Part shown: in pieces, positions 31,198-41,384 of the stretch
Position numbering within the stretch: position 1 is the stretch's first letter
How the letters are laid out: each line of letters opens with the position of its first letter
NCBI GenBank assembly: GCA_026126025.1
Contig: JAHCJZ010000007.1
Span: 1-64,000, forward strand
Source of the DNA: Bauldia sp.
GTDB taxonomy: Bacteria > Pseudomonadota > Alphaproteobacteria > Rhizobiales > Kaistiaceae
Length of the DNA stretch: 64,000 nt
Direction: 5' to 3'
Position numbers and translations under genes: made by a program
Notes under the pieces: generated by a model
Database searches by the model: none
What the model was told of the DNA's origin: nothing
Seen by the model: only the letters and a program-made list of their open reading frames with translations

Positions 31198-32556
31198 TCA
31201 GAGAATGAACCGCGACAGGTCCGTGTTGCGGGCGAGGTCGCCGACCTGGGCTTCGACATAGGCGGCGTCGATCGTGACCTCGTGGCCGCCGAGATCGGCG
31301 GCGCGGAAGGAGAGGTCGTCGAGCACCCGCTCCATCACCGTCTGCAGCCGCCGCGCGCCGATGTTCTCGACCGCGGCGTTGACGTCGACTGCGATCGCGG
31401 CGAGCGCGTCGATCGCGTCGTCGGTGAAGGTGAGCTTCAGGCCCTCCGTCTCCATCAGCGCGATGTACTGCTTGATCAGGCTCGCCTCGGTTTCCGTGAG
31501 AATGCGGCGGAAGTCCTGCTTGGTCAGCGGCCGGAGCTCGACGCGGATCGGCAGGCGCCCCTGCAGCTCGGGGAGGAGGTCCGAGGGCTTCGCGACATGG
31601 AACGCGCCCGAGGCGATGAAGAGGATGTGGTCCGTCTTCACCGGGCCGTGCTTGGTCGCGACCGTGGTGCCTTCGATCAGCGGCAGCAGGTCGCGCTGGA
31701 CGCCCTCGCGCGACGGCCCGCCGAAGCGGTCCGAGCCGGCGGCGATCTTGTCGATCTCGTCGAGGAAGACGATGCCGTCATTCTCGACCGAGGTGATCGC
31801 CTCGGAGACCACGGTCTCGTCGTCAAGCAGCTTGTCCGACTCCTCGGCAACCAGGATGTCATGCGAATCGCGCACGGTGGTCTTCCGCGCCTTGGTGCGG
31901 TTGCCGCCGAACGCCTTGCCGAGCATCTCGCCGACATTCATCACGCCGACGCTGGCGCCGGGCATGCCCGGAATCTCAAACGCCGGCATGCCGCCGCTGT
32001 CGCGGACCTGGATCTCGATCTCCTTGTCGTCGAGCGCGCCTTCGCGGAGTTTCTTGCGGAACGCCTCGCGGGTCGCCGGGCTGGAGGCCGGGCCGACCAG
32101 CGCATCGAGGACGCGCTCCTCGGCGGCGAGCTCGGCCTTGGCGTTGACCTCCTTGCGCTTGCGCTCCCGCACCAGCGCGATGCCGATCTCGACGAGATCG
32201 CGCACGATCTGCTCGACGTCGCGGCCGACATAGCCGACCTCGGTGAACTTCGTCGCCTCGACCTTGAGGAAGGGCGCGCCGGCGAGCTTGGCTAAGCGCC
32301 GCGAAATCTCGGTCTTGCCGACGCCGGTCGGGCCGATCATCAGGATGTTCTTCGGCAGCACCTCTTCGCGGAGCGCGCCGGTCAGCTGCTGGCGGCGCCA
32401 GCGGTTGCGCAGCGCGATCGCGACGGCGCGCTTCGCCTCCTTCTGCCCGATGATGTAGCGGTCGAGCTCGGAGACGATCTCGCGCGGCGAGAACGCAGCG
32501 GACGACGTCTCGGCCTTGGTCTCGCGGGGGGCGACGGCGGCGGTTGCGGCACTCAT
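31198..32556 (-). CDS. hslU: HslU ATPase subunit of the HslUV protease
   Basis: AAA+ unfoldase that feeds HslV. About 452 aa from ATG 32556. [17 protein letters not shown]-terminus, Walker [10 protein letters not shown], pore motif GYVGRD, intermediate (I) domain, Walker [13 protein letters not shown], sensor and C-terminal [18 protein letters not shown] ending in RFIL for docking into HslV. A short Ala-rich N-terminal extension is present. The start lies 1 bp after the hslV stop. Confidence 0.97.
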   Translation of the reverse strand: MSAATAAVAPRETKAETSSAAFSPREIVSELDRYIIGQKEAKRAVAIALRNRWRRQQLTGALREEVLPKNILMIGPTGVGKTEISRRLAKLAGAPFLKVEATKFTEVGYVGRDVEQIVRDLVEIGIALVRERKRKEVNAKAELAAEERVLDALVGPASSPATREAFRKKLREGALDDKEIEIQVRDSGGMPAFEIPGMPGASVGVMNVGEMLGKAFGGNRTKARKTTVRDSHDILVAEESDKLLDDETVVSEAITSVENDGIVFLDEIDKIAAGSDRFGGPSREGVQRDLLPLIEGTTVATKHGPVKTDHILFIASGAFHVAKPSDLLPELQGRLPIRVELRPLTKQDFRRILTETEASLIKQYIALMETEGLKLTFTDDAIDALAAIAVDVNAAVENIGARRLQTVMERVLDDLSFRAADLGGHEVTIDAAYVEAQVGDLARNTDLSRFIL

Positions 32557-32557
32557 T

Positions 32558-33118
32558 CTACTCGGCCTCCAGCGATTCCAGGGTGACCTTGTCGTTGGTG
32601 TAGATGCAGATCTCGGCGGCGATCGCCATTGCCTTGCGGGCGATCGCCTCGGCCGACTGCTCGCTGTCGGCGAGCGCGCGGGCCGCAGCGAGGGCATAGT
32701 TGCCTCCCGAGCCGATCGCGGCAATGCCGCCCTCCGGCTCCAGCACGTCGCCGGTGCCGGTGAGGACCAGCGTCGTCGCCTTATCGGCGACGATCATCAT
32801 CGCCTCGAGCCGGCGCAGATAGCGGTCGGTGCGCCAGTCCTTGGCGAGCTCGACCGCGGCGCGCATCAGCTGCTCGGGATATTGCTCCAGCTTGGCTTCG
32901 AGCCGCTCGAACAGCGTGAAGGCATCCGCCGTGGCGCCGGCGAAGCCGGCGATCACCGTGCCCTTGCCGATCGGCCGAACCTTCTTCGCGTTCCGCTTCA
33001 TGACGGTGGCGCCGACCGAGACCTGGCCGTCGCCGGCGATGACGACCTTGCCGCCCTTCCGCACCGAGACGATGGTCGTTCCGTGCCAGGCGGGAAACGC
33101 TTCGGACGCCGCGCTCAT
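32558..33118 (-). CDS. hslV: HslV proteasome-like peptidase subunit
   Basis: Threonine protease core of HslUV. 186 aa with a 13-residue propeptide before the catalytic Thr in [11 protein letters not shown]. Other signatures are [31 protein letters not shown] and [16 protein letters not shown]. Perfect AGGAGG lies 7 nt upstream of ATG 33118. Divergent from hisB over a 235-bp gap; an RpoH-type promoter would be expected there but I could not identify one convincingly. Confidence 0.97.
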   Translation of the reverse strand: MSAASEAFPAWHGTTIVSVRKGGKVVIAGDGQVSVGATVMKRNAKKVRPIGKGTVIAGFAGATADAFTLFERLEAKLEQYPEQLMRAAVELAKDWRTDRYLRRLEAMMIVADKATTLVLTGTGDVLEPEGGIAAIGSGGNYALAAARALADSEQSAEAIARKAMAIAAEICIYTNDKVTLESLEAE

Positions 33119-33353
33119 CGGCCGGCCTCCTGGCCGCAGAGGCGCTCGTCAGCGTGAACGGTGTTTAAGGAATCGCTGGAATAGACTGGAACAAGGGCCG
33201 CCAAGGCACCCTCCGGACTGTCCGGCCCGCGGAGCGGCGCCGGGTGTTGAACAGAGGCAACAGATAGGAAACGCGCCCGGCATTGGGAAGGGCGTGGCTG
33301 GCAGCGCGGCGGGCGCGCTGCTAAGAGGGCGTCCTTCCAAAGGAAAGAGTACC

Positions 33354-33941
33354 ATGCGCACGGCCACGGTGAACCGCCGGACCAGGGAAACCGACATTTC
33401 CGTCACCGTCGGCCTTGACGGCACGGGCGAAGCGTCGGTCGCGACCGGTGTCGGCTTCTTCGACCACATGCTGGAGCAGGTCGCCCGCCACGGCCTGATC
33501 GACCTCACCGTCGCGGCCAAGGGCGACCTCCACATCGACCAGCACCACACCTGCGAGGATGTCGGCATCGTCCTCGGCCAGGCCGTGAGGAAGGCGCTCG
33601 GCGACATGAAGGGCATCGTCCGCTACGCCGATGTGCACCTTCCGATGGACGAGGCGCTGACCCGCTGCGCGATCGACATTTCCGGCCGGCCGCATCTGGT
33701 GTGGAAGGTCGCCTTCACGCGCCCGAAGATCGGCGAGTTCGACACCGAGCTGGTCCGCGAGTTCTTCCAGGCCTTCGCCCAGCACGCCGGCATCACGCTG
33801 CACATCGAGACGCTCTACGGCGACAACAGCCACCACATCGCCGAAACCTGCTTCAAGGCCCTCGCCCGCGCCCTCCGCGCCGCGGTGGCCATCGACCCGC
33901 GCCAGCCTGAGGCCGTGCCCTCGACCAAGGGCATGCTGTAG
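33354..33941 (+). CDS. hisB: Imidazoleglycerol-phosphate dehydratase
   Basis: Sixth step of histidine synthesis, Mn-dependent. 195 aa, monofunctional type. Metal and substrate motifs [24 protein letters not shown] and [10 protein letters not shown] are intact. ATG 33354 is preceded by AGGAAAG. First gene of the hisBHAFE run, separated from hisH by an inverted-repeat element. Confidence 0.97.
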   Translation: MRTATVNRRTRETDISVTVGLDGTGEASVATGVGFFDHMLEQVARHGLIDLTVAAKGDLHIDQHHTCEDVGIVLGQAVRKALGDMKGIVRYADVHLPMDEALTRCAIDISGRPHLVWKVAFTRPKIGEFDTELVREFFQAFAQHAGITLHIETLYGDNSHHIAETCFKALARALRAAVAIDPRQPEAVPSTKGML

Positions 33942-33950
33942 TTACTCACT

Positions 33951-34067
33951 TGAACCTCCCCCTGGTGGGGAGGTCGAAATCCGCCTTCGGATTTCGGGAG
34001 AGGGGCGCGGTCGCGCCCCTTCCCCGAAAGCCTGCGGCTTTCGACCCTTCCACCAGGGAAGGGTTCA
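33951..34067. repeat. AACCTCCCC-type inverted repeat, copy 1 (hisB-hisH)
   Basis: Left end TGAACCTCCCCCTGGTGGGG and right end CCAGGGAAGGGTTCA are complementary. The interior has nested hairpins (GAAATCCG-CCTT-CGGATTTC and GAAAGCC-TGC-GGCTTTC). About 117 bp long. Related copies lie at 34829-34972 and 59309-59448. Confidence 0.75.
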
Positions 34068-34154
34068 GGTGTTTCCTGGCTTCGACCGTCGTCGCCCCGG
34101 TGAAGGCACCGGCTTCAGCTTGCGCTGGCACGCGTAGTCTCTAACAACGCCGTC

Positions 34155-34802
34155 ATGACGATCGCGATCATCGATTACGGGGCCGGCAATCTCCGCTCGG
34201 CAACCAAGGCATTCGAGCTCGCCGTGACGCGCTCGGGTCGCCCCGAGGAGGTGCGCGTCACCGCCGATCCGGAGTTCGTCGCCAAGGCCGATCGCGTCGT
34301 GCTGCCCGGCGACGGCGCCTTCCGAGATTGCCGGGCCAATCTCGACGCAGTGTCGGGGATGATCGAGGCGATCGCCGCGGTGATCGAGGCGGGGCGCCCG
34401 TTCTTCGGCATCTGCGTCGGCATGCAGCTCCTCGCCAGCTGGGGCCTCGAGCATGGCCGCACCCGCGGCCTCGACCGCATCCGCGGCGAGGTCGACCTGA
34501 TCCGCCCCGCCGACCCGGCGCTGAAGGTGCCACACATGGGCTGGAACACGCTGACCGCCGTCAACCCGCACCCGCTGCTCGACGGCCTGCCGCTCGGGCC
34601 CGACGGCCTCCACGCCTTCTTCCTCCACGCCTACGCGCTGACCGCGAGCGACCCGTCGGACGTGGTGGCAACTGCCGACTATGGCGGCCCGGTCACCGCC
34701 ATCGTCGCCCGCGGCAACGTCGCCGGCACCCAGTTCCACCCGGAAAAGAGCCAGAAGCTCGGCCTCGCTTTGATCGCCAATTTCCTCGCCTGGCGGCCTT
34801 AG
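34155..34802 (+). CDS. hisH: Imidazole glycerol phosphate synthase glutaminase subunit HisH
   Basis: Glutaminase half of IGP synthase, passing ammonia to HisF. 215 aa. Oxyanion and active-site motifs: [15 protein letters not shown], nucleophile C87 in [11 protein letters not shown], and the His-Glu pair in [10 protein letters not shown]. All catalytic residues are intact. Within the his operon, flanked on both sides by AACCTCCCC-type repeats. Confidence 0.97.
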   Translation: MTIAIIDYGAGNLRSATKAFELAVTRSGRPEEVRVTADPEFVAKADRVVLPGDGAFRDCRANLDAVSGMIEAIAAVIEAGRPFFGICVGMQLLASWGLEHGRTRGLDRIRGEVDLIRPADPALKVPHMGWNTLTAVNPHPLLDGLPLGPDGLHAFFLHAYALTASDPSDVVATADYGGPVTAIVARGNVAGTQFHPEKSQKLGLALIANFLAWRP

Positions 34803-34828
34803 AAACCGGGACTTGGCCATGCATTTTT

Positions 34829-34972
34829 TCAACCTCCCCCTTGCGGGGAGGTCGAAGGTCGCGCAGCGAGCTTCGGGCGGGGGTGCTGAGCTTCGGCAGT
34901 GTCAAAGCCTGCCCGTCAACACCCCTCCCCGAAACGCTTCGCGTTTCGACCCTCCCGCGAGGGGAGGGTTCA
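34829..34972. repeat. AACCTCCCC-type inverted repeat, copy 2 (hisH-hisA)
   Basis: Outer arms AACCTCCCCCTTGCGGGGAG and CTCCCGCGAGGGGAGGGTT are complementary. An inner hairpin GAAACGC-TTC-GCGTTTC lies in the right half. About 144 bp, same family as 33951-34067. Confidence 0.75.
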
Positions 34973-35031
34973 GCCGGTGTGCGTTTCGCGGCTGGTTGAC
35001 CGCGCGCGTTGCCCGCCGCATAGAGCCGCGC

Positions 35032-35763
35032 GTGATCCTCTATCCCGCCATCGACCTGAAGGACGGCGCGTGCGTGCGCCTCGAGCGCGGCGCCATGGAC
35101 CGGGCGACGGTGTTCAACACCGACCCGGCGGCGCAGGCGCGCGCCTTCGCCCAGGCCGGCTTCGCGTGGCTGCACGTCGTCGATCTCAACGGCGCGTTCG
35201 AGGGCCGCTCGGTCAATGCCGGCGCCGTCGACGCCATCCTCGCCGCGACCGCGCTCAACGTGCAGCTCGGCGGGGGCCTCCGCGACATGGCGGGCATCGC
35301 AGCGTGGCTGGATCGTGGGGTCACCCGCGTGATCCTCGGCACCGCCGCGGTGCGCAACCCGGAGCTGGTGCGCGAGGCCTGCGGTGCCTTCCCCGGCCGC
35401 ATCGCCGTCGGCATCGACGCGCGCGGCGGCCGCGTCGCGGTCGAGGGCTGGGCCGAGGAGACCGACCTTGCCGCGGTCGACCTCGCGCGCCGCTTCGCCG
35501 ACGCCGGCGTCGCAGCGATCATCTACACCGACATCGACCGCGACGGCGTCTTCGCCGGCCTCAACCTCGACGCGACCCTGGCCCTGGCCGACGCGGTCCC
35601 GATCCCAGTGGTCGCGTCAGGCGGCCTCGCCTCGATCGAGGATGTACGCCGGCTAACCGATCCGCGCTATGCGAAGCTTGCGGGCGCCATCGCCGGCCGG
35701 GCGCTCTACGACGGCCGCCTCGATCCGAAGGAAGCGCTCGCGGTGCTGGCGGAGGCGGCATGA
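35032..35763 (+). CDS. hisA: ProFAR isomerase HisA
   Basis: TIM-barrel isomerase converting ProFAR to PRFAR. 243 aa from GTG 35032. Catalytic Asp in [28 protein letters not shown], second catalytic Asp in YTDIDRDG, and phosphate loop [12 protein letters not shown]. The longer frame upstream reads through the repeat and is not conserved. Confidence 0.96.
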   Translation: MILYPAIDLKDGACVRLERGAMDRATVFNTDPAAQARAFAQAGFAWLHVVDLNGAFEGRSVNAGAVDAILAATALNVQLGGGLRDMAGIAAWLDRGVTRVILGTAAVRNPELVREACGAFPGRIAVGIDARGGRVAVEGWAEETDLAAVDLARRFADAGVAAIIYTDIDRDGVFAGLNLDATLALADAVPIPVVASGGLASIEDVRRLTDPRYAKLAGAIAGRALYDGRLDPKEALAVLAEAA

Positions 35764-35783
35764 CTGCGCCTCTTACTCCGCTC

Positions 35784-35803
35784 ATTCCCGCGAAAGCGGG
35801 AAT
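35784..35803. repeat. Small perfect hairpin in hisA-hisF gap
   Basis: ATTCCCGC-GAAA-GCGGGAAT is a perfect 8-bp stem with a GAAA tetraloop. The whole hisA-hisF gap (35764-35905) resembles a degenerate intergenic repeat, with a diverged right arm around TGGGTCCCCGCGGAG. Confidence 0.6.
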
Positions 35804-35905
35804 CCATCGCGACGAGCGCTGGTCACGCGGATCGCGTCGCTGCGCGACGAATCTTGCGCTGGGTCCCCGCGGAGACGAGCGGATGGGGGGAGGTGGAGTC
35901 GCCCA

Positions 35906-36685
35906 ATGACCCTGAAGACCCGCGTCATTCCCTGCCTCGACGTCAAGGACGGCCGTGTCGTGAAGGGCGTCAACTTCGTCGACCTGCGCGATGCCGGCGA
36001 TCCGGTGGAAGCGGCGCGGGCGTATGATGCGGCGGGGGCGGACGAGCTCTGCTTCCTCGACATCACCGCCAGCCATGAGGAGCGGGCGATCCTCCTCGAC
36101 GTCGTCACCCGCACCGCGGAGGCGTGCTTCATGCCGGTGACCGTGGGCGGCGGGGTGCGGACGCTGGACGACATCCGCGCGCTGATGCTTGCCGGCGCCG
36201 ACAAGGTGTCGATCAACACCGCCGCGGTGAACGACCGCGCCTTCGTCGGCCGCGCCGCCGAGAAGTTCGGCGCGCAGGCGATCGTCGTCGCGGTCGATGC
36301 CAAGAGAGTGAGCGCTGCCGGCGAGGCCGAGCGGTGGGAGATCTTCACCCATGGCGGCCGCCGCCCGACCGGGCTCGACGCGGTCGCCTATGCGCGGGAG
36401 GTCGCCGCGCTCGGCGCCGGCGAGATTCTCCTCACCTCGATGGACCGCGACGGCACCCGCGACGGCTATGACCTGGCGCTGACCCGCGCCGTCGCCGACG
36501 CGGTACCGGTGCCGGTGGTGGCGTCGGGCGGCGTCGGCAGCCTGCAGCATCTCGCCGACGGCGTCCTCATCGGCCACGCCTCGGCGGTGCTCGCCGCCTC
36601 GATCTTCCATTTCGGCGACTTTTCCATTCATGACGCCAAGGTCTATATGGCGGGCCGGGGCGTGCCGGTGCGCCTCGACGCCTGA
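35906..36685 (+). CDS. hisF: Imidazole glycerol phosphate synthase cyclase subunit HisF
   Basis: Cyclase half of IGP synthase, makes IGP and AICAR. 259 aa. Catalytic Asp in [34 protein letters not shown], second Asp in [28 protein letters not shown] 35906 matches the family N-terminus. Ten bp before hisE. Confidence 0.97.
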   Translation: MTLKTRVIPCLDVKDGRVVKGVNFVDLRDAGDPVEAARAYDAAGADELCFLDITASHEERAILLDVVTRTAEACFMPVTVGGGVRTLDDIRALMLAGADKVSINTAAVNDRAFVGRAAEKFGAQAIVVAVDAKRVSAAGEAERWEIFTHGGRRPTGLDAVAYAREVAALGAGEILLTSMDRDGTRDGYDLALTRAVADAVPVPVVASGGVGSLQHLADGVLIGHASAVLAASIFHFGDFSIHDAKVYMAGRGVPVRLDA

Positions 36686-36694
36686 GGGGCACGG

Positions 36695-37015
36695 ATGAGC
36701 GGGTACAGCTTGGCGGACCTTGCCGCCACTATCGCCGCGCGGTCGGAGGCGCTGCCCGAGACCTCCTACACCGCGAGCCTCCTGCAGCAGGGGCCGGCCT
36801 ATTGCGCGCGGAAGTTCGGCGAGGAGGCGGTGGAGGCGATCATCGTCGCCACCGAGGGTGACGCCAGCCGCCTCGTCTCCGAGGCGGCGGACGTTATCTT
36901 CCACCTCCTGGTGATGCTCCGCGCCGCCGGCACGACGCTGGACGCGGTGATGGACGAACTCGAACGGCGCACCGCCCAGAGCGGCCATGCCGAGAAGGCC
37001 TCGCGGCCGAAGTGA
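36695..37015 (+). CDS. hisE: Phosphoribosyl-ATP pyrophosphatase HisE
   Basis: Second step of histidine synthesis. 106 aa, stand-alone type. Signatures: [28 protein letters not shown] (read in two parts) with the acidic metal-binding EEAVE, and [13 protein letters not shown]. hisE directly precedes coaA, an arrangement typical of Hyphomicrobiales. Confidence 0.95.
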   Translation: MSGYSLADLAATIAARSEALPETSYTASLLQQGPAYCARKFGEEAVEAIIVATEGDASRLVSEAADVIFHLLVMLRAAGTTLDAVMDELERRTAQSGHAEKASRPK

Positions 37016-37031
37016 AAGACGAAGCCATTTG

Positions 37032-37982
37032 ATGGACACCCGCGCGCCGGCGATCACGCCGCACCGCATCTTCACCCGCGACGAATGGGCGGGCCTGAGG
37101 GCCGACACGCCCATGACGCTGACCGCGGAGGAGGTGGCGCGGCTGCAGAGCCTCAACGACCCCGTGCCGCTCGACGAGGTCGAGGCGATCTACCTGCCGC
37201 TGTCGCGCCTTCTCAGCCTCTATGTCGCGGCGATGCAGCAGCTTTTCGCCGCGACCCGGACCTTCCTCGGCGCGACCGAGGGCAAGACGCCCTTCATCAT
37301 CGGCATCGGCGGCTCGGTGGCGGTGGGCAAGTCCACCGGCGCGCGGCTCCTGCGCGCGCTGCTGTCGCGCTGGCCGAACATGCCGCGGGTGTCGCTGGTG
37401 GCGACCGACGGCTTCCTCCTCCCCAACGCCGTCCTCGCCCGCGAGGGGCTGATGGAGCGCAAGGGCTTCCCCGAGAGCTACGACATGCCGGCGCTGCTCG
37501 GCTTCCTGTCCGAGATCAAGGCCGGCCAGCCGAAGGTGACCGCGCCGGTCTATTCGCACCTCGTCTACGACATCGTGCCCGGCGCGGTGGAGACCATCGA
37601 GCGGCCGGACATCCTCATCGTCGAGGGCCTCAACGTGCTGGAGACCTCGCCGCTCCCCCGCGACGGCCGCGACGTTCCCTTCGTGTCCGACTTCTTCGAC
37701 TTCTCGATCTATGTCGACGCCGAGGAACCGCTGATCCGCGCCTGGTATGTCGAGCGCTTCAAGAAGCTCCGCGAGACCGCGTTCAGCGACCCGCGCTCCT
37801 ACTTCCACCGCTACGCGTCGCTGTCCGACGCGGCGGCGGAAACGATCGCCACCGACATCTGGGAACGCATCAACCTGCCGAACCTCGTGAACAACATCCT
37901 GCCGACCCGGCCGCGGGCCGATCTGATCCTCAAGAAGGGCGCGAGCCACCGCATCGAGCAGGTCGCCCTGCGGCGGCTCTAG
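37032..37982 (+). CDS. coaA: Pantothenate kinase (type I, CoaA)
   Basis: Phosphorylates pantothenate, first and regulated step of CoA synthesis. About 316 aa. P-loop [60 protein letters not shown] and YFHRYASLS all match type I PanK. ATG 37032. Followed by grpE after 83 bp. Confidence 0.96.
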   Translation: MDTRAPAITPHRIFTRDEWAGLRADTPMTLTAEEVARLQSLNDPVPLDEVEAIYLPLSRLLSLYVAAMQQLFAATRTFLGATEGKTPFIIGIGGSVAVGKSTGARLLRALLSRWPNMPRVSLVATDGFLLPNAVLAREGLMERKGFPESYDMPALLGFLSEIKAGQPKVTAPVYSHLVYDIVPGAVETIERPDILIVEGLNVLETSPLPRDGRDVPFVSDFFDFSIYVDAEEPLIRAWYVERFKKLRETAFSDPRSYFHRYASLSDAAAETIATDIWERINLPNLVNNILPTRPRADLILKKGASHRIEQVALRRL

Positions 37983-38065
37983 CAAGCTGGGACCCGGCTC
38001 CGGCCCTTGATTTCGGCGCTCCAAGGCCCGATATCCCGGCCAGCTTCAAGCATACCGAGGACGGC

Positions 38066-38725
38066 ATGGCCGAAGAGACCGACAACACGCCCGAAACGCC
38101 GGCCGGGGCGCCCGCGGAGCCTGCGGCCGAGGCCGCGCCGAAGGCCGGGGAGGCCTCCGTCGATGCGCGCATCGACGCGCTCCTCGCCGAGGTCGGCGCG
38201 CTCAAGGACCAGCTGCTGCGCGGCGCCGCCGACATGGAGAATCTCCGCCGCCGCACAGCGCGCGAGATCGCCGACGCCAAGCAATATGCGGTGACCGGCT
38301 TCTCCCGCGAGCTGCTGTCGGTGAGCGACAACCTTCGGCGCGCGCTCGACGCTGTGCCCGCCGAGGCGCGCGCCGCAGAGGGCCCGGCGAAGACGCTCCT
38401 CGAGGGCGTCGAGATGACCGAGCGGGAGCTGCTGCGCGTCATGGAAAAGCACGGCATCCGCCGGCTCGACCCCGTCGGCCAGAAATTCGACCCGCATTTC
38501 CACCAGGCGATCTTCGAAGCCGAGACCGCCGACGCGGCCCCCGGCACTGTGACCCAGCTCGTCCAGGCCGGCTACGCCATCGGCGACCGCGTGCTGCGCC
38601 CCGCTATGGTGGCGATCGCCAAGGCGCCGAAGCCGCCCGAGCCTGCCTCCGTCGAGACCCCAGCGCCGGACGCCGAAGCGCCTGCCAACGCCAACGAGCC
38701 CGCCGAAGCGTCCTCCGGGTCGTAG
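38066..38725 (+). CDS. grpE: Nucleotide exchange factor GrpE
   Basis: ADP-release factor for DnaK. 219 aa. A disordered acidic N-terminus, a long coiled-coil ([27 protein letters not shown]), and the C-terminal beta domain with [17 protein letters not shown] and [19 protein letters not shown] low-complexity Pro/Ala tail follows. Usually grpE sits after hrcA; here hrcA is some 16 kb away. Confidence 0.95.
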   Translation: MAEETDNTPETPAGAPAEPAAEAAPKAGEASVDARIDALLAEVGALKDQLLRGAADMENLRRRTAREIADAKQYAVTGFSRELLSVSDNLRRALDAVPAEARAAEGPAKTLLEGVEMTERELLRVMEKHGIRRLDPVGQKFDPHFHQAIFEAETADAAPGTVTQLVQAGYAIGDRVLRPAMVAIAKAPKPPEPASVETPAPDAEAPANANEPAEASSGS

Positions 38726-38726
38726 A

Positions 38727-40604
38727 CTACGCCGCGGCGTCGCCGGCGGCGTTGGCGAGCGCGGTGCGGAGCGCGCCGGGCGACACCGGCTTCTGCAGGA
38801 AGAGATCGAACCCCGCCTCGGATGCCGCGCCCCTGGCTTCCGGCAGCGCGTCGGCGGTGACGGCGATCAGCCGCAGCCGCGGTTTGCCGCCGGGGATCTC
38901 GCGCGCGCGGATCGCCGTGGCCGTTTTCCACCCGTCCATCGCGGGCAGATGGAGATCGAGGATCGCGACGTCGAAGGACGGGTCGGCTTCCGCGACCGCC
39001 ATCAGCGCCGCCTCGCCGTCCGCGACCTCGGTGACGCTGTGGCCGAAGCGCATCAGCACCGAGCGGATGAGGAGAGCGTTGATCGCATCGTCCTCGGCGA
39101 GGAGGACGCGAAGGCCGGTGCCCGGCGCGCGGGCCGGCGCAGGCTGCGGCCGCTGGTCGACCGGATCGGGCGCGAACGCGCCGTCCGGCGCGAGCAGCTG
39201 GTCGACGATCCGCAGCAGCGACACCCGCCGCACCGGCCGCACCAGATACGCCGCATAGCCGGCCTCCCGCATCTCCGCCACGCTCTGCCGGCGCCCCGGT
39301 GCGATCAGCACGGCGGCGGGAAGCGCGCGGCCGGCGGCGGTGCGGAGCTCGCCGAGCGCGCCGTCGCCGATCCGCGGGTCGATGAGGACGGCGTGAAACT
39401 CCTCCCCGGCCGCGGCAGCCGCGCCGGCGAGCGACGCGGCGCGGTGGACCGATTCCGCCACTGTGGCGGTCGCGCCGGCATCGCCGAGGAGCCGCGCCAG
39501 CACCGCCGGCGCCGGCCCGGGCGGCGCGGCGACGAGGATGCGGCGGCCGCCGAGATCGGCCACCGGCGCGGCCGGGGTGGGGACCTCGTCGGCGGGATGG
39601 ACCGGCGGCAGCGCGATCGTGAAGCTGAAGCGCGAGCCGCCCTCCGGCCGCGGCTCGGCGACGATGTCGCCGCCCATCTGGCGCACGATCTGCTGCGAGA
39701 TCGAGAGGCCAAGGCCGCTGCCGGCGCCGCGCGGCCGCTCGCTTTCGGGGCGCGACGCCGCGTCGAAGATGCGCGGCAGGTCGGCCGGCTCGATGCCGCG
39801 CCCGGTGTCGATGACGGCAAAGCGCACCGCGCCCGGCGCCGGCTCCAGCACGATCGTCACCCCGCCGGAATCGGTGAACTTCACCGCATTGCCGACGAGG
39901 TTGAGGAGCACCTGGCGCAGCCGCGGCGCGTCCGCCATCACCAGCGGCGCGATTCCCGGCGCGACCTGGACCGCGATGTCGAGCCCCTTGCCATGGGCGC
40001 GTGCGGCGAGGAGCTCGGCGACATCCTCGACCAGCGGCTCCAGCGCGGCCGGCTGGAGGTTGAGGTCGAACCGCCCGGCCTCGATCTTGGCGAAGTCGAG
40101 CATGTCGTCGACGAGGCCAAGCATCAGCTCGCCGGACGAGCGGATGGCGCGGGTGAAGGTCTCCTGCTCGGCGGTCTGCTCGGTGTCGAGGAGGACGCCG
40201 GCAAGGCCGAGGACGCCGGACAGCGGCGTGCGGATCTCGTGGCTGACCGTCGCGAGGAAGCGCGACTTGGCCGCGCTCGCGGCCTCGGCCTCCCGCCGCG
40301 CCTCGCTGACCTGACGGAGGTGCTCGGCATAGTCCTCCGCGCGCCAGGTCTGGTCGTCGCCGGTCTCGCCGGCGGGGGCCGGGGCGGCGGCAGCCGCCGG
40401 GAGCGGGGGGGATCGGGGCGGCGCCTGCTGCGGCGATGCCCGCAGGGCGCGGGCCATGATGAGGCCGCCCGCCGCGACGCCGCCGATGACGAGCCAGGGC
40501 GCGATCCCGCCGGGCAGCGCGAAGGCGATTCCGGCCAGCGCGGCCGCCGCGACGCCCAGCGCCATTCCCGGCGCAACGCGCCCGTTCCCTCGGTTACTCA
40601 TCAC
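38727..40604 (-). CDS. Hybrid sensor histidine kinase with degenerate and intact receivers
   Basis: 625 aa. Two N-terminal TM helices (about 11-30 and 33-52) with no periplasmic domain, a coiled linker, HisKA with H122 in ATVSHEIRTP, and HATPase motifs NAVKFTDSGG, DTGRGI and GSGLGLSIS. A first receiver-like domain lacks the N-terminal acidic pair (ILVAAPPG) and has Arg in place of the signalling Lys (LVRPVRR). A second canonical receiver has LLAEDDAIN, D550 in AILDLHLP and K in LQKPVSP. The stimulus is unknown and no phosphotransfer partner is adjacent. It abuts grpE tail-to-tail, one base apart. Confidence 0.88.
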   Translation of the reverse strand: MMSNRGNGRVAPGMALGVAAAALAGIAFALPGGIAPWLVIGGVAAGGLIMARALRASPQQAPPRSPPLPAAAAAPAPAGETGDDQTWRAEDYAEHLRQVSEARREAEAASAAKSRFLATVSHEIRTPLSGVLGLAGVLLDTEQTAEQETFTRAIRSSGELMLGLVDDMLDFAKIEAGRFDLNLQPAALEPLVEDVAELLAARAHGKGLDIAVQVAPGIAPLVMADAPRLRQVLLNLVGNAVKFTDSGGVTIVLEPAPGAVRFAVIDTGRGIEPADLPRIFDAASRPESERPRGAGSGLGLSISQQIVRQMGGDIVAEPRPEGGSRFSFTIALPPVHPADEVPTPAAPVADLGGRRILVAAPPGPAPAVLARLLGDAGATATVAESVHRAASLAGAAAAAGEEFHAVLIDPRIGDGALGELRTAAGRALPAAVLIAPGRRQSVAEMREAGYAAYLVRPVRRVSLLRIVDQLLAPDGAFAPDPVDQRPQPAPARAPGTGLRVLLAEDDAINALLIRSVLMRFGHSVTEVADGEAALMAVAEADPSFDVAILDLHLPAMDGWKTATAIRAREIPGGKPRLRLIAVTADALPEARGAASEAGFDLFLQKPVSPGALRTALANAAGDAAA

Positions 40605-40697
40605 ACCCTGCCGCGCTGCGGACGCCGGAAAGGCTACCCGGTCGGCGGCAGAGTCTCAAAATAGGCTTGCCAAGTGCTTTCCAGCCGGCGGCCGCGG

Positions 40698-41318
40698 TCA
40701 GGCGGCGAGCGCGGTCACGGCGCCGAACATGCGGAAGGAGAGCGATTCGGCGAGGTGGATGCGCCCGACCGCGTCGGCGCCGTCGAGGTCGGCCAGCGTA
40801 CGCGCGACCTTGAGGACACGGTGATAGCCGCGGGCGGAAAGCCGCATCGCCTCGGCGGCGTCGCGCAGCAGCGCCAGCGCCGCGCCGTCGGCCGCCACCA
40901 GCGTTTCGATCAGCGCCGCCGGGCATTGCGCGTTGGTCCGCACCCCGTCGGCGCCCGCCGCGGCGTAGCGCTGCGCCTGGACCGCCCGCGCCGCAGCGAC
41001 CCGGGCGGCGACCGCGGCGCTCGCCTCCGACGCCGCCGGGCCGATGAGATCGACCGCGGTGACCGCCGGCACCTCGATGCGGAGGTCAATGCGGTCGAGG
41101 AACGGGCCGGAGACCCGGGCCTGGTAATCGTCGGCGCAGCGCCGGCCGCGCCGGCAGGTCATGCCGGGCTCGCCCGCCATGCCGCAGCGGCAGGGGTTCA
41201 TCGCCGCGACCAGCTGGAAGCGGGCGGGATAGGTGACGCGATTGTTGGCGCGGGCGATCGCGACGGCGCCATTCTCCAGCGGCTGGCGGAGCGAATCGAG
41301 CGCCTGCGGCGTGAACTC
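40698..41318 (-). pseudogene. comM: comM, 3' fragment (split by transposon)
   Basis: C-terminal 40 percent of the Mg-chelatase-like AAA+ helicase ComM, which drives branch migration during natural transformation. Reads EFTPQALDSLRQ, VAAMNPCRCGM with its Cys-rich motif, SGPFLDRIDL, and LSARGYHRVLKVARTLADL. No start codon belongs to it except internal ATGs, the first at 41201. It continues in frame from the 45826-46745 fragment once the element and one 8-bp duplicate are removed (511 codons in all, with no internal stop). Confidence 0.93.
41311..41318. repeat. Left target-site duplication GTGAACTC
   Basis: The 8-bp sequence GTGAACTC is repeated at 45826-45833, on the other side of the element. 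Eight bp is the duplication length known for IS1595-family transposons. Confidence 0.9.
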
Positions 41319-41345
41319 CGGAATTATGTAGCTGTCTCACCCGCT
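41319..41345 (+). repeat. Left terminal inverted repeat
   Basis: 27 bp, starts CGGAATTATGTAGCTG and ends CACCCGCT. Exact complement of 45799-45825. Confidence 0.92.
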
Positions 41346-41384
41346 GACACTATGATCCCGCCGGTCGTGGGCGGGGGTGTCGGA

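Noticed and set aside
33119-33353. RpoH-type heat-shock promoter upstream of hslV
   Set aside because: A CTTGTT is present on the minus strand but no convincing CCCCAT-type -10 at proper spacing; not strong enough to report.
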